Of a stretch of 64,000 bases of DNA, positions 49,882 to 62,097 are shown in pieces. Made by a program: the position numbers and the translations under genes. This DNA comes from Stichopus chloronotus (taxonomy: Eukaryota; Echinodermata; Holothuroidea; Aspidochirotida; Stichopodidae), in contig CM037838.1 in the NCBI GenBank assembly GCA_021234535.1, forward strand, positions 26,761,969 to 26,825,968. Direction: 5' to 3'. Below the pieces are notes generated by a model. The model saw only the letters and a list, made by a program, of their open reading frames with translations. It did no database searches and was not told the DNA's origin. The stretch's first letter is position 1, and each line of letters starts with the position of its first letter.

Positions 49882-50049
49882 TCACATGACACTACATCTC
49901 CATCTCCTCCCACATCGATTCCTTTTCTTCTTTTTGAGATTGATCACAGCTCGGATGGCTTCATCGAATACGGTCTTCATCCCCTTTTGAGTCAAAGCTG
50001 AACATTCGACATACGTCTCTGCATGAATCCGTTTACTCAACTGTAATCC
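49882..50049 (-). CDS. Rho GTPase exon 5 (C-terminus, CAAX box)
   Basis: This exon encodes [20 protein letters not shown], then [15 protein letters not shown], the polybasic tail and CSVM before TGA. The acceptor is a T-rich tract ending CAAAG. Confidence 0.93.
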   Translation of the reverse strand, partial: GLQLSKRIHAETYVECSALTQKGMKTVFDEAIRAVINLKKKKRNRCGRRWRCSVM

Positions 50050-53000
50050 CTTTGAAAAAGAAAAAAAAAACCACCATCGATCAATCGTCCATTAGGAGAG
50101 ACACACAAAGGTGTCAAGTTTGCAACGAAAAGAGCCTTTCTTTCTTGTATTTTAGAACTTTTGACCCTTTGAACACTAACCCAACCTCATTTAGAAGAAT
50201 ATAGATTTGTTCACCTGGGAACGTAAAAACCTTTAACTGGAACACTATCGAATCACTCATACGGTAAATGACAAAAGTGAACAACAAAAACAAATGAAAC
50301 ATACAAAAGAGTTATGTTAAACCCTTAAGTACCAATGATCATGAGATTTTGACAAAAATAAATGTTTCACTTGAAAGTACAATCCACAAGTGGAAATGTA
50401 ATACGAAAAAAAAAGTGTGACAGTATTTCAGCTTTGAAGTATGAGAATTGTATCTTGAGACAACACAAACCTACAGCAAGAATTAACAAAGCCTGAATAA
50501 CTCAACCTTGAGTCAACAACTTAACTATTTTCATGGCACATTTTGCATGCTGTAAGCTTTTTGCTATGGAAAGTAATCAACTTGCAGAATATGTGCTTGC
50601 TGTGTGGTGAGCATGGCAGATGTCGTACAATCTCACGCAGGGTTTTGAAATGGGTGAGAGTGACATGGACAGGTATGAAGGGAAGCATAATCCTTCCTTA
50701 TGCCCCCCCCCCCCCCAAGAAAAAAAAAGATGAAAAAGTCTGGTGTGCTGTCTATCTCTCTGGAGAGAAAGACTGACTTAATATTAAGATGATGTAAAGT
50801 CAGCAAATGAAACACTTGTATTTATTTTCACTGAATGTTGAATTTCTCAGTCCACAGTAGAAAGGATTTTACTCTCCATGTGGATACAAGGAAGAGAATT
50901 AGACTGCCACACATGAAGCTGCAAATAGACTGATTAACCCAATGCCATCTTATTGGAATTTGAAAAGAAAACCTTGTGGTGTAATTATGGCAATGTAATG
51001 CTACCGGTGCTTGAAAAGTTACCTATATACTGTCTTGTTGCCCTTTCAGGCAACCTGTTTTGGAAAATGATCTTTTTTTGTGCCCAGTTAACATTTTGTG
51101 GGTGGCAGAATAGAAACTAAGGATTATTAGATAAAAACAGCTAGATCCATCTTATTGCCCATGTTGATGTTTCTTTCTCTCATTGCCGTTACTTTTGAAG
51201 ATGTTCATTTCAGTGCAATGCAGGATGTATACTGTCACCGTCTTAATTCCTCATGACAAATTGGACTGCGGATTGTGGGTGCCCCTTTGGGCATGTCGTG
51301 TTGTGCAATGTCACTATTTTCGTTGCCCAGATCACCAGACAGGATATCATTGGGCACTCAGGCAATCAATGTTTGAGCCTTGGCTATCTGTTCACAAATT
51401 TCAAAAGCTCACCTGAATATACGTTATCGGAGCGGAATTTTGGTTCTGTAAAGCGGTGATGGTGCTTAGATCACCTCTGAGGTCCACCTTTGTCCCAACC
51501 AAGATGATAGGCGTCTTGGGACAAAAGTGTCGGATTTCAGGATACCACTTGTCTCGAACATTCTCGAAGGACTCGGGTGAGTTTATTGAAAAGCAGATTA
51601 AGAACACATCCTGAAGATGAAAGTAAAGTTCAGATGCATTAAGTTGTATCCATGGACGTCTTTCACTGGATTTCTAACCAAATACTGTAGGATGACATGC
51701 AGTACTTGCTCTTGTGCATTCAATTTTGCTAAGCAAACACAACAGGGTCACTACAATAAGCCAGTTCAGAGTTACAGTGGTGCATTACAGGTCAAAGGTC
51801 AAGATGGTATTGCCTGTGTACTGTACATGTCCCGATGACATTTAGTAGACCGTACGCGTGCGCGCAGATACTTATTTACGTGGCAGACTTATGGCATGCG
51901 CGTACACTGTTTTGCTTACACCTTACACGTTTTGCACAAAAGCACACTATGAAATGCTGAATGGCGATTCCAGGTTTTAAAGAATTCTGGTGGGGTAAAG
52001 TAGAGAGACTGAAGTAACGTTTGAAACCTCAAGTGGTTCGATAAGGATATGAACTCTGCCGCGATTGTGACTTGCCACTGGCATCATGTTCTCACGAACA
52101 TACCGGAGGCAGTAGTACACAGATGCGCGAGAAGAGAAATCCACGGCCCATACAGTGCAAATTTGAATGTTGGAGGGGAAGTGTTGTTGACAACAATTGG
52201 GAATGAGAAAAATCAGCGTAAAAATCAGCGTAAAAATGGCTGTCACACATCCATTTCAATATAGTCGATTATTTAGGTAATGGAGAAAATAGATTGCTGT
52301 AATTGTCTTCATGTTATTGTGGGTACTACTATAGTAACGTAGTGCACGCCACTGAAGGATTAGCACTTGAACAAGGCTGTGCGTTACGTTACACTCCACA
52401 CCAGAGCCCTTGCGCGAACTAACACAAATTTTTAACCCATTTAATCTTTGCTACAAGACACCCCCAAATCAGCGAAAACATTCTTGCAGTACTCTCATTA
52501 CAACTAAGTGATACGGACGTACATCTAACTATAAGACTACTCATGTTGTAACTCATGTTACTCAAGTGTTGGTGACCCTTCAAAGCACAAAACAGGAAAA
52601 TGCAGCATCCTCAGTTCACTCACTCGAGGGCAGGCTTGCAAATATGGCGTACAGCCGCGTACTGACTTAGAGTTACGTTCAGTTTTTCGAGTCAAAATTC
52701 ATCCATTTCCTTGTGCTAGTTTGGTAAAAAGATTATGGCGGAAAGGTGGTGAATGCAGTTACCAAGATCGTTTGTGTAATTGGTAAGAAAACGTAACTGT
52801 TTGTGAACGTGGGTAAATAAGGACCCTGGCGAGGGTGGGCTAATGGGTTTGATAAAAATTTGTGTTAGCGGGCTGTGATGTGGCGTGGTAATGATCTTAG
52901 GCCATGTAACGAAACCCACAGCCCTGTCCAAGGGCAAGGACTTTGAGAATTAGCGTAATCTGGGGTAGCCAGGTGTGGACTTCACAGACATACGACACTA

Positions 53001-56000
53001 GTCACATTACTAACTAAATGTGCAAGCAATTTTTTTTTTAAAGTTAGGCTGAGTAGACTCTCTGCGTTTGGTAAAAACAAGAACTGTCGCTGTAAAAACA
53101 AGACCTGTCGCGGTAATTCCGTTATAGAAAGGGAATACACTACAAAATTTCTTGGGGTGGTTATTGACTGTGATTTAAGTTGGATGGAGCCAATCAAACG
53201 GGTTAATCCTAAAGTGGCTAAAAGTCTTGCGATTATGTACAATTTAAGAGAATTCTTGGCCGCCAGTTCAATGAAGATTCTTTAAAACTCTTTGGTTTTC
53301 CCTTACACCAACTATTGTTTAGAATTAGAAGTATGGGGAAATACGAACAAAAGTAATATTCACTCAGTCTTTGTAATGCAGAAGAAAGCTATCACAAAGG
53401 TTTATAAAGCTAACTTTAATGACCACACAAAGAATTTTTTATTGACATGAATATTTTAAAGCTAGAAGATCTTGTGAAATTTAAGACAGCCCTTTTACTG
53501 TTTAAAGCTGAAAATGAAATGTTACCTCCAAACATTCAATGGCTATTGATTAAAAAAGAGAGTAAATCACGTACTCGCCGTAAAGAAGATATTTATCAAA
53601 TTTCTGTCCATACAACCTTGAAAGCTACAGTATGAGTGTTTCTATTTGTGGTGTAAAATTATGGAATTACCTTAACACTGACCTTAGGAACTCAAAAAGC
53701 GAACGTACAGTATATTTAAACTAAAGATAAAATTAGAATTCATAGATAAGTATAGACAACTGTTTTGATTTTACAATTGGTAGCACTGCAACATTTATTT
53801 GAGTTATTTTGATGGAGATATGTTGCTCTGAAAATTGAATATTTTTATAACTGATTTAGGGGAGAGATTCATATAAGTTTTTCTTAACTTCTTCTCTCTC
53901 CTCTTCCTTCTTGTATATCTGTTTTGTATGATCGTTAGTTGTTTCATTTATTTTGACTTTTTATGTTGATTTTGTAACCTCATGTTTTGTATTGTTGATA
54001 TGGAAATAAACTGAACAAACAAACAAAACATAATCGTTACAGACTTAGGCGCCCTAGTTTCGTAACAGCTGGGCCAAGGTCTAGCGCTAGGTTGCTAGAA
54101 ATCTGTGTGGCCCTTTTGTTGTATTACTCATGTTATCGCTTCTCAGTCCGCCCCAAAGACGACGTAGGCCTGCATCCAAAACTGACTGTATCAGTCTTTC
54201 TTCATTTAATCCAAGAACTCAATAAACTTAACAAAGTGCAAAGAGATTTTTAAGGAAATCCTCCCCTACGAATCAGTATGTAACAGCCTGTATCACAGCA
54301 CAATGACTGGTTACTGTGTTCAGTGCTCCTGTGACCTATGACCTCAATACATCGCATATGTGCAGTTACAACTCTGAACTGGCTTATTAACAGCATCAAG
54401 GTCAGCATAATTATGATGAAATATTAGCACCCATCACCCCAACCCTGTGCGGTTTGATTGGGAATATACTGTAACATATGTATGGTGAAAATAAAAGGTA
54501 CAGTACCTCCATGACTGATATGAACTATTTACTACTTAAAAATTTATACTGAAACTATTTTGTTGTAATGAGATTTATTGATCAACATGACAATAGAAGG
54601 ATTTAAGACCATATTAAACACAATTAATGCTCTTGTTCTGACTTTTGATTCCTTGCCGAAGGCAGGCAAGGAATCTATGCGATGGTGATGGTGTGTGTGT
54701 ATGTGTTTGGTTGACAATTGGTGTTAATCTGGGATGTTTTGTGGAAACACACCTACCAATCAGGCATCCATATCAAATTGGAGAACGGTACCTCGTCTCA
54801 AAGTATGGCTTTAAACAGCCTTCATGCAACATATGATGGTGCCATGAAGCTATATGTTGAATTTGAGGGAGTATAGACAAAGTCCATATTGAGATAATGT
54901 TGGGTTACATCCTCATTTGCAGATGTGTGTGTGTGTAAGTAATCATGTCCATGATTCCCTAGTCACAAACCGATACACACTCACTATTACAGTGATAAGT
55001 ACTTATGGAAAACATTTTGAGCACCACCATTTTTTGTTGTGGCAAAGGGCATTATTTTCCATCAATATAACCTAATGCAATGTTTATCTAAAGCTGTCCG
55101 CAGTTGAATAGTAAAGTGAAGGGGTCCCCCATCAGTGGTATAAACCTGTATGTTTTTGTGTGTGTGTACATGATGCCCTAGCTTGTAAACAGGATATCTC
55201 AAGAAGGGAGGATGCTTGAACTTCAATTTTGGTTTGTTGGTAGTCCATTGTGAGTAGACTTTACTACTGTTTTTCAAGGAGGTCAAAGGTCATTTGAGGT
55301 CACCAGAGCATAAAATATGAAAACCTTATAAGGGAGATATCTCACCAATGGAATGTTTTTGGAACTTCAACCTCTTGTCATTGGTAGCACTTGATGAATA
55401 CATAATGTCTGGCATTTTGTATGGGTCAAAGGTCCTACAAGGTCAACAGAAGACATACAGTAGTTTGAAAACCTTGCACACCAAGTATCTCAAGAAAAGA
55501 AAGGTGCTAAACTTAAACGTTGGTGTGTTGATAGTCCATTGTGAGTAGATGATCCCTATTGTTTTCCATGGAGGTTAAAGGTCATTTGAGGTCATCACAG
55601 ATTACAGTATGAAACCATATTAAGGATGATGTCTCAGTAGGTGAATGTAACTAGCACTTAAGACTGTCAAAGCTGGTGGCACTTGATGAGTAGATGATAC
55701 CTGTTATTTGAATTACCCCATGAGATACTGACAAAATCATCTTTTCATACTTAGTCAAATTTCTAAATCACAGGGTGAATGATGTTAGAGATGTGTATTT
55801 ATTGCAAAAGTCGACAGTTTTTTACCTACTTGTTTAACAAATGTGTAATATTTTGGGGAAGTCAAATGTCACATCTTGTCATCACTGAAATGTAATAAGA
55901 TGGATCATCCCCATCTTCCCCCCCCCCCCCCCTTCTTGCTCTTTGCCAAGAAGTAGATGTTTAATGTCTTATTTTCTTCAATAAGCAATCACAAGCCTGT

Positions 56001-59000
56001 TTTTTTTTTTTTTAAATCCTCTCAAATCAATCATTAAACATCACTTAAATAGCTTTTTAGGTTTATCAGCTACTTATTTGCCAGCAACTCCCTGTCAAGA
56101 TTAACAAAATACTTGTTTATACATTTTTCAGGTTGCCTTTTTCCGGACTTCTAACCACATTTTGGTGTCAGGAACTTTCTATCCACTTAACTACCTTGGT
56201 TTAGTAACAGATGTATCATTACCACAATTTTCATATGTGGTTTACATTTGTGGCTTACATTCTCTTGTTCTGTTTTTCGTTTTTATATGGTCGCTTTCCT
56301 TCTCCCTTGGTCCCTTTTTTTACGGTGATTGTATACATTTGTTTGGGAAAAAGGAGATATTGGCGAGGAATCACAACATCCTTTGACTTTCTGGTTATTG
56401 AAATTTACTGGCCAAAGAAGAACAAGCTAGGAAGTTTTTTTACAAAGCAGAATGATACATGCATTAACCTCTTGAACACTAATTTCAGAACAAAATGGTT
56501 TCATGTGGTTTACAATTGACAATGTTGTTCATACAGCAATTTTACGCAAACTCTAAATGTGCACAATACAAAACATTCTAAAAGTTGAAATCTTGAAATT
56601 AAACTGTAAACTCACTGCTCCAGGATAGGCCAATGGTCTCAATCTGTCATATGAGTCCTGTCCTGCTGTATCCCATAAACAGAAGTTGACTGGTGTTCCA
56701 TCCACCAGTACATTGGCAGAATAGTTCTCAAAGCTGGTAATTTGAATATTAAGGAAAGATCAACATATGCAGAGTGTAACCACAGAGGGGACATATTCAA
56801 GGCTAGTGGTCCTGGGAACAAACCTACTGCACTGTACATATCTCATTTGAAGTACCTGCCTAATTAATTATAACAACAGAATTTGCTACTTTGCCCAAGT
56901 TCCTTTAATTTAAGGTAACCTTTCAACATTTTTCAAGCTGCAAAATAAGAGCGGGTTACCTGCCAATGTTTTATTTCTACTGTAGCATTGTGCAATCTTT
57001 GCCTGACTTCATTCAAAGTCCCACCAATTAAAACACCACAGATGGTGAACATTGCCCATTCTGAAAATATGGTACAGTAGGAACTACTTTGAATGGGAAA
57101 CAGACTGAAAGTAATGGGTACACAATTATACAATCAGATGACTGAATGAAAGGAAACCAGTCCTTAAGGTTTAAAACAGAGGACAGAAAAAGATTAGCTT
57201 ACACTGTTGGTATATACTCTCCTGGAAAGGCATCTGTGGTGTAACTGATAAGCAGGCATGTCTTTCCAACAGTTCTGTTGAAGTAAAAATGAATGTAAAA
57301 AAAAAATCACTGAATGTGCAAGGTCAACTTTTCATAGAAAAGGGAATAATGGCTCTGCACATGTATTAAATTAATGTTTAGTTGAAAAGAAATTTTACAC
57401 TAAAATATAAGCACAGGTCTATTAAATTCATTTAGGTAACATGTAGTTAACATTCTATGGTTTAAGCTATTCGCATGGAAAACTGGTGAATAGCCTCTGT
57501 TTTCTGCACAAAACAAATCTTAAATGAAACCCACTTAGGCTGACTTGGCTGAACTCTTGTTAAGGCCAATAAGATCATGTATTCCCACAAATTTGGTTAG
57601 GCAAATAGATTGTTTATGAACAGAAATGAGTGACACATAGCCCAGTATCAGAATTATGCATGTGCATACTGTGCAGGGCGGATGTAACTAGCAGCCCTGA
57701 TGGTATAGTACAGCCCCACCATGCTACAGTACTAAACATCTTCACAGTTTGAGAGGGTAAAAATAGTGAAAGGGGTGGCAAAGTAAAATGACTTTCTAAC
57801 ATTTTTGTCGGTTTGAATGAGAATTTCCATTGACAACATGATACCATTCACAGTCAACTGTTCTTTGCAATTTGCCTTTTCTTCAATTATCGACAAAAGA
57901 TCATTTGGCAGTACTGTCGTTGAAAAATATTATAGGTCTAATTCTTCAGATAATACACAGACTTGCCAAACATCACTGTTTCACTGTGAGTCTCACAGTT
58001 TCAGGCATCATTTCACAACTCACAATTCGCTTTGACAGATTTTAGTATGTTTTTTCTTTTGTTTACAACGAGTTCAATGCTTTCTGTCACTGGTTTTAAT
58101 TATCATTAAATCGTAGCGCATAGTTGTCAGATAAATGGCTAATTTAGAACAACGCTTAAGAGGGTATAGAAAAACTTTCCTTTATCAGAACACATTTTAT
58201 ACAGTATAGGAGCCATGCTTTGAACGATTTCCAGGTTTTCTTGTAAAAATAGGAAGGTCTGCAATTTTGAGATTGGCAAACTTTGCACACTGCCAAACTT
58301 CACGCACCCTTAGAATAAGTCCAACAATGCAATGGCCTAAAGTTGCAGCTTGATAAAGTTTTGACATGCTACATCACCAGGTCCAATCTGCGTGGAAAAA
58401 CAACTGTAACAATGTCATGTGCTCACCTACCTCTTATTATGTACTATTTTAATGTATTTTTAATCCCAGAGTGCGTACAGAATTACGTACTGTTGGTTTA
58501 AGTTTGAATCCAGTGACATACAAAAATGTACAGACCTAGGCCAGGACTGAACATGAATGGTTACCGGATTGCCCAGGGCAAGTAAAAATTAGGTCCAGGC
58601 AAGTTGTTTCTTACCCAAAGTTACCAGATTGGGCAAGTGACAGATCATAATGTAGGCCACAACACACCAAAACGACATAATACAGAATTGTGAAATTAGC
58701 TGGTCACCGTACAAACCAGCATTTACCATCACACTTTTCACTTAACAGAAATTTCAGATTCCACTCATGTTACACAAAATGAAAAACAAACAACACAGAG
58801 AAAATGTAAGCTTATCTAAGCTTATACAAGAGTAAATCCAGCACTGTTTTCATAGATTTGTTATGGGGTAAGGACTAATGTGAGCTGCCAAAACTGAGGT
58901 CTTTTCATCGTAAGTTCACACAATATTTCGATTCCTGGCCTTGTATGCTAAATATGCAAATGCTATGAAGTACAATATACATGTGTACTGCATTACAGTA

Positions 59001-60805
59001 TCTATACTGATCTAAGCCAGAGAATTGCAAGGTCATTTCCGAGATGCCCGCAGACCACTCCTCCATGTTCCACGACTGACAGCTTGGAAAAGGTATCACT
59101 TACAAGGACATAGAGAGGCATTCCGATCATACTTTCCCGAAATTTCCTTAGCCAGTCACAAGTCTGCAAATGTGTGGTAGGGGTGTCCTACAGTATTTCA
59201 CATGTTGGGTCACCAAAAAAAAAATTCTATCTTAAACTATTTTACTTCAGGGATTTTTTTCCATTTCAAAGCAGTGCAATTTTCATAAGATTCCATAACA
59301 TGCTTGAGGGTTTATACAAACCATGAAAATCTAAAATGATCTTCGGTTTTTGAACTTTTTCAATTTTCAACTTTTAACAACATGCAATCTGGTCTGTGCC
59401 CACTTATACTCTATATTTCTTCCTCCGCGCCTAGCCATGCAATGGAACAGTACACATAAGCACGAAAACCAGTTCAGCAAGACCCACTCTCAAAATTATC
59501 TTGAATCACAACAAGAACCATCTCAATTACAAATGACTTGCAAAAATACAGTAATGTTTAGTGCTGAAATCATCTCAGTGAAATTGTTTCTAACTTGTGA
59601 TAACATACTGTATGCAATTTTTGGACTCCCACAAGTATGGGACTTCAGTCTCAAAAAAACATTGTTCGATGTCTCAACTGGTATTGCTTTCTGAACACAC
59701 TGCTTGTGCTGTAGAAAGACTTCAGGGTGACGACTTGCATATCGATTGTCGAAAGTAATGATAATAGTTCAGTCGGCCAAGAATGCTAAAACCATATTTC
59801 TGACATGTGCAAAAGATCCTAAACTAACAATCCACAATCTATTCACAAACTCCAATTGGAAGGTTTTATCCTACAGTACCAGGTGTTTTACTCTGTAAAA
59901 CTTGGGGACTTTTGTTGTTGACTACAAGTAACATGTGAACATATACATGTGTTTCTGACTTTAAGGCATATCCTTGCTGTATGGCAAGGATTAAAATTTT
60001 CACACATATTTTTAATTTTATCCAAAGTGTTTATAAGCATTCAACATGTTGCAAAATATATTGCTAAGCTTTGGATGGGGTACATCATTATCAATGTAAT
60101 GTAGGGTGGCATGTTTCATGTCAAAATTCATATATAAAATTCAGATATTTAAAAAGTTTTCTCATCATATGTAACTATTATGAGAAACCACTGCAAGTTT
60201 ATCCAACCCTAGTGCAAATGAATCCTATCAAAATCATTGCCCATAGGAGTATGGGTGAAATAATTCACAAGCACTCCTACTGTACGACATACTCTTCTCC
60301 AAAAATTTCCTAATTCCCATAAAATCCAGTTGTTCATGCCCAGCACTTTTTCAGTAATCTGACATTTCATTCAGAAAACGGTGCTATTGTCAATTGGTCA
60401 CCAGCTGCTGTACGTGAGGATACTGCTTCTTCCACACTTGTGTAGGTCACTTAGCATCGTAAATGCTGTTCACATCCAAGGGCATATAAAATCCTTCACA
60501 TTTTCAAGGCAAGTGAAATGAAAAAAAATTTCACGGCAAGTGAATAATGAGAGCAACTTATCCGACTGGGCAAGTTGTTTCAAACCTTAATGTTCATGCA
60601 GTCCTGGCCTGGGTCAATATTGCGGACCAAGACTTACTGACAATAACACAGAGCAGTACACAGCGTACCGCTAACCGTACTACCGAGTACCGCGATCAAT
60701 TTCGCAAAACTAGTCTATGATGTTATTCATAAGTCGGACAAATTCTCCAGAAAATACTCACCCGTCGCCAACGACAACACATTTAATTGAACGGATTCCG
60801 GGCAT
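49882..60805 (-). CDS. Rho-family small GTPase, Rac/Mtl-like, complete 5-exon gene
   Basis: Coding exons on the minus strand: 60805-60762, 57274-57203, 56733-56616, 51610-51413 and 50049-49882. The phases agree and give 199 residues. Rho GTPases bind GTP at membranes and direct actin organisation. Relative to Rac1 the protein has three extra N-terminal residues and no further gaps to the hypervariable tail. The P-loop is GDGTVGKT (13-20), switch I YIPTV (Thr38), switch II WDTAGQ (Gln64 present), and the base-recognition motifs are TKVD (118-121) and CSAL (160-163). Thr16 in place of Rac's Ala is typical of the Mtl/Mig-2 branch. Switch II reads AGQDSYDRL where Rac has AGQEDYDRL. The tail [17 protein letters not shown] is strongly basic with CAAX CSVM; a terminal Met usually favours farnesylation. 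An in-frame TAA six codons upstream supports the start. Exact orthology (Rac or Mtl) is undecided. Confidence 0.93.
51413..51610 (-). CDS. Rho GTPase exon 4
   Basis: This exon encodes [20 protein letters not shown], then [20 protein letters not shown] and KVDL. It includes the guanine-recognition TKVD and the Rho insert region. The acceptor is TCTTCAG and the donor GTGAGC; both ends are in phase 0. Confidence 0.96.
51789..51801 (+). promoter_or_regulatory. Perfect AGGTCA direct repeat with 1-base spacer (DR1)
   Basis: AGGTCA-A-AGGTCA matches the consensus DR1 site recognised by RXR heterodimers, HNF4 and COUP-TF-type nuclear receptors. It lies in the Rho GTPase intron 3, about 180 bases from exon 4. 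The match is sequence-only; function is unknown. Confidence 0.4.
53040..54028 (+). mobile_element. LINE (jockey/CR1-type) 3' fragment, end of the reverse transcriptase
   Basis: Frames read [19 protein letters not shown], then [43 protein letters not shown] and [21 protein letters not shown] sequence. This is the typical thumb and C-terminal region after the LINE reverse transcriptase. Stops at about 53283 and 53447 and frame changes show that it is dead. The 3' end is AATAAACTGAACAAACAAAC at about 54004, an A-rich tail typical of LINE insertions. It lies antisense to the Rho gene, inside its intron 3. Confidence 0.85.
54647..54675. repeat. Small hairpin
   Basis: GATTCCTTGCC (54647-54657) and GGCAAGGAATC (54665-54675) are exact reverse complements, separated by 7 bases. 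Confidence 0.85.
55190..55610 (+). repeat. Two diverged about 293-bp tandem units with AGGTCA repeats
   Basis: TCTCAAGAA...GTCCATTGTGAGTAGA...AAAGGTCATTTGAGGTCA occurs at about 55196-55302 and again at about 55489-55594. At 55280-55302 three AGGTCA half-sites are spaced by 1 and 4 bases (DR1 plus DR4). At 55572-55594 the first half-site is AGGTTA. Similar AAAGGTC words flank both units. Confidence 0.7.
56616..56733 (-). CDS. Rho GTPase exon 3 (switch II)
   Basis: This exon encodes [20 protein letters not shown], then [19 protein letters not shown]. The acceptor is ATTACCAG and the donor GTGAGT; it ends in phase 0. Confidence 0.95.
57203..57274 (-). CDS. Rho GTPase exon 2 (P-loop end, switch I)
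   Basis: This exon encodes [20 protein letters not shown] and IPT. The acceptor is TTCAACAG and the donor GTAAGC. The P-loop codons are split between exons 1 and 2. Confidence 0.95.
57275..60761 (-). other. Rho GTPase intron 1
   Basis: This 3.5-kb intron has no recognised coding content. The terminus of the MITE-like family found at 27055-27524 recurs at about 58275-58340. Confidence 0.75.
60762..60805 (-). CDS. Rho GTPase exon 1 (start codon)
   Basis: This exon encodes [15 protein letters not shown], matching Rac's [12 protein letters not shown] with three extra residues. The donor is GTGAGT after two bases of the last glycine codon. Confidence 0.93.
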
Positions 60806-61744
60806 AATGATCTTTGGTCCTTACTTGATCCACTGTATTGTGCTGAAAAGCAAAACAGGTAACTGTCTGGTGGCCAAGGGGAACCCATCCTTTCTTATAT
60901 TGGTGTTTGTAAACCTGAGTTGAGTGATAGGGTGCGGCGATATGCAAACGCTGAAAATAGATTGTGACGTTTCGTAGGGCAACAACACAGCTGGTATATA
61001 AACGAAGGACCAACCGGGAACCTGCTGCAGTACGTTTGCATATTGATCAAAAACGAGAAGTGACAACTCCCTGAATTGAATTGCAACTTTTCAGACTAAA
61101 TTACACAATGCGGGAAATGCACTATTTGCTGGACGAACAATTGCCGGTGCTAGATGTATAGCCGATGTAAATGGGTGCGCACGTAGCTTGTGTAAGGTCA
61201 ACATTAGGCCAAGGCTTCCGAATTCTTCCGTTATTTGCACCGATTGTTCTGTGATCAATGAAATATGAAAATAAATGCAAAATTAACCCAACTCCCATTC
61301 GCATAGCTTGGTTATAAAATGTTGAGAGATCCACTGAAGCTGAAGTAATCAATTGCCGAACTTGTCATGTCCTTCTTGTACAACTCATGTTACGTGCGTT
61401 TGTTTGCTTTTGACATCCCTGAAAAATTTACTATTTTCTTGCTTAGCATCTTGTATGGAGAGGGCGTGTATAATCAAGTCACTGCATAACAGTAAGAGGG
61501 TGATCACATTTCACCACAAGTTGCTATGGGTTTTGAAAAAAAAAAAGCTGCGAAAGACAAAGGAAGTAATTTGAGTTGCCATGTACCAGAATGACATCAC
61601 AAATTACTGCACAATCAATTTTAATTGGTATGAATAAATTTCAACATTTTACATCTCGGCTAAAGGTATCTCCAACATTTTACTTCTCGGCTAAGGTATG
61701 TTGTGTCAAGATGGGAGTTGGACCATTTGAATTGACAGTATTAA
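60806..61744. other. Upstream region of the Rho GTPase gene
   Basis: This is the likely 5' UTR and promoter side of the minus-strand gene. No TATA box or further coding exon was identified. Confidence 0.4.
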
Positions 61745-62097
61745 TTAAAGGGAAATAGGGCGTTTGTTTCACAGAAAACATCCATATTATTAAAACCAAT
61801 GTTTGTGGAGGCAAAATATGATATATTATTCAAAATAAGGAAGGGCAGTGGTCTTCTTTTCAAGAAATAACTTTGTCACAGATAGAGACTCAGTTATTTG
61901 TTGCTCAACACTAATTTGTTCACCCAAACTTTTCAAAATTCAAATGATGCATCTTCTGCTACTCATTACATGCATAATGTTTTGAGGAGATGAAACTTTG
62001 GCAGGTTTTTATTTATGCGACTGGATGTTTTAACAAGGATGAAAGCTGTTTCTTTTGTATGTCACGTTGGTGTATTCTAAACGCCCTATTTCCCTTT
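61745..62097. mobile_element. MITE, inverted copy of the element at 17407-17760 (copy B)
   Basis: The ends are TTAAAGGGAAATAGGGCG (left) and ACGCCCTATTTCCCTTT (right). The interior matches copy A in reverse orientation, for example GTTGGTGTATTCTAAACGCC at the right end against the reverse complement of copy A's left end. The length is 353 bp against 354. The right end is followed by GTGA instead of TTAA. Confidence 0.85.

Larger units (their letters stand above)
51611..56615 (-). other. Rho GTPase intron 3
   Basis: This 5-kb intron contains a perfect AGGTCA DR1 at 51789-51801, a LINE 3' fragment (about 53040-54028), a hairpin at 54647-54675 and two diverged tandem units with AGGTCA repeats (about 55190-55610). 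Confidence 0.8.

Noticed and set aside
59350..59694. 114-codon open frame in Rho intron 1
   Set aside because: No recognisable motif, and it lies antisense in an intron; considered chance.
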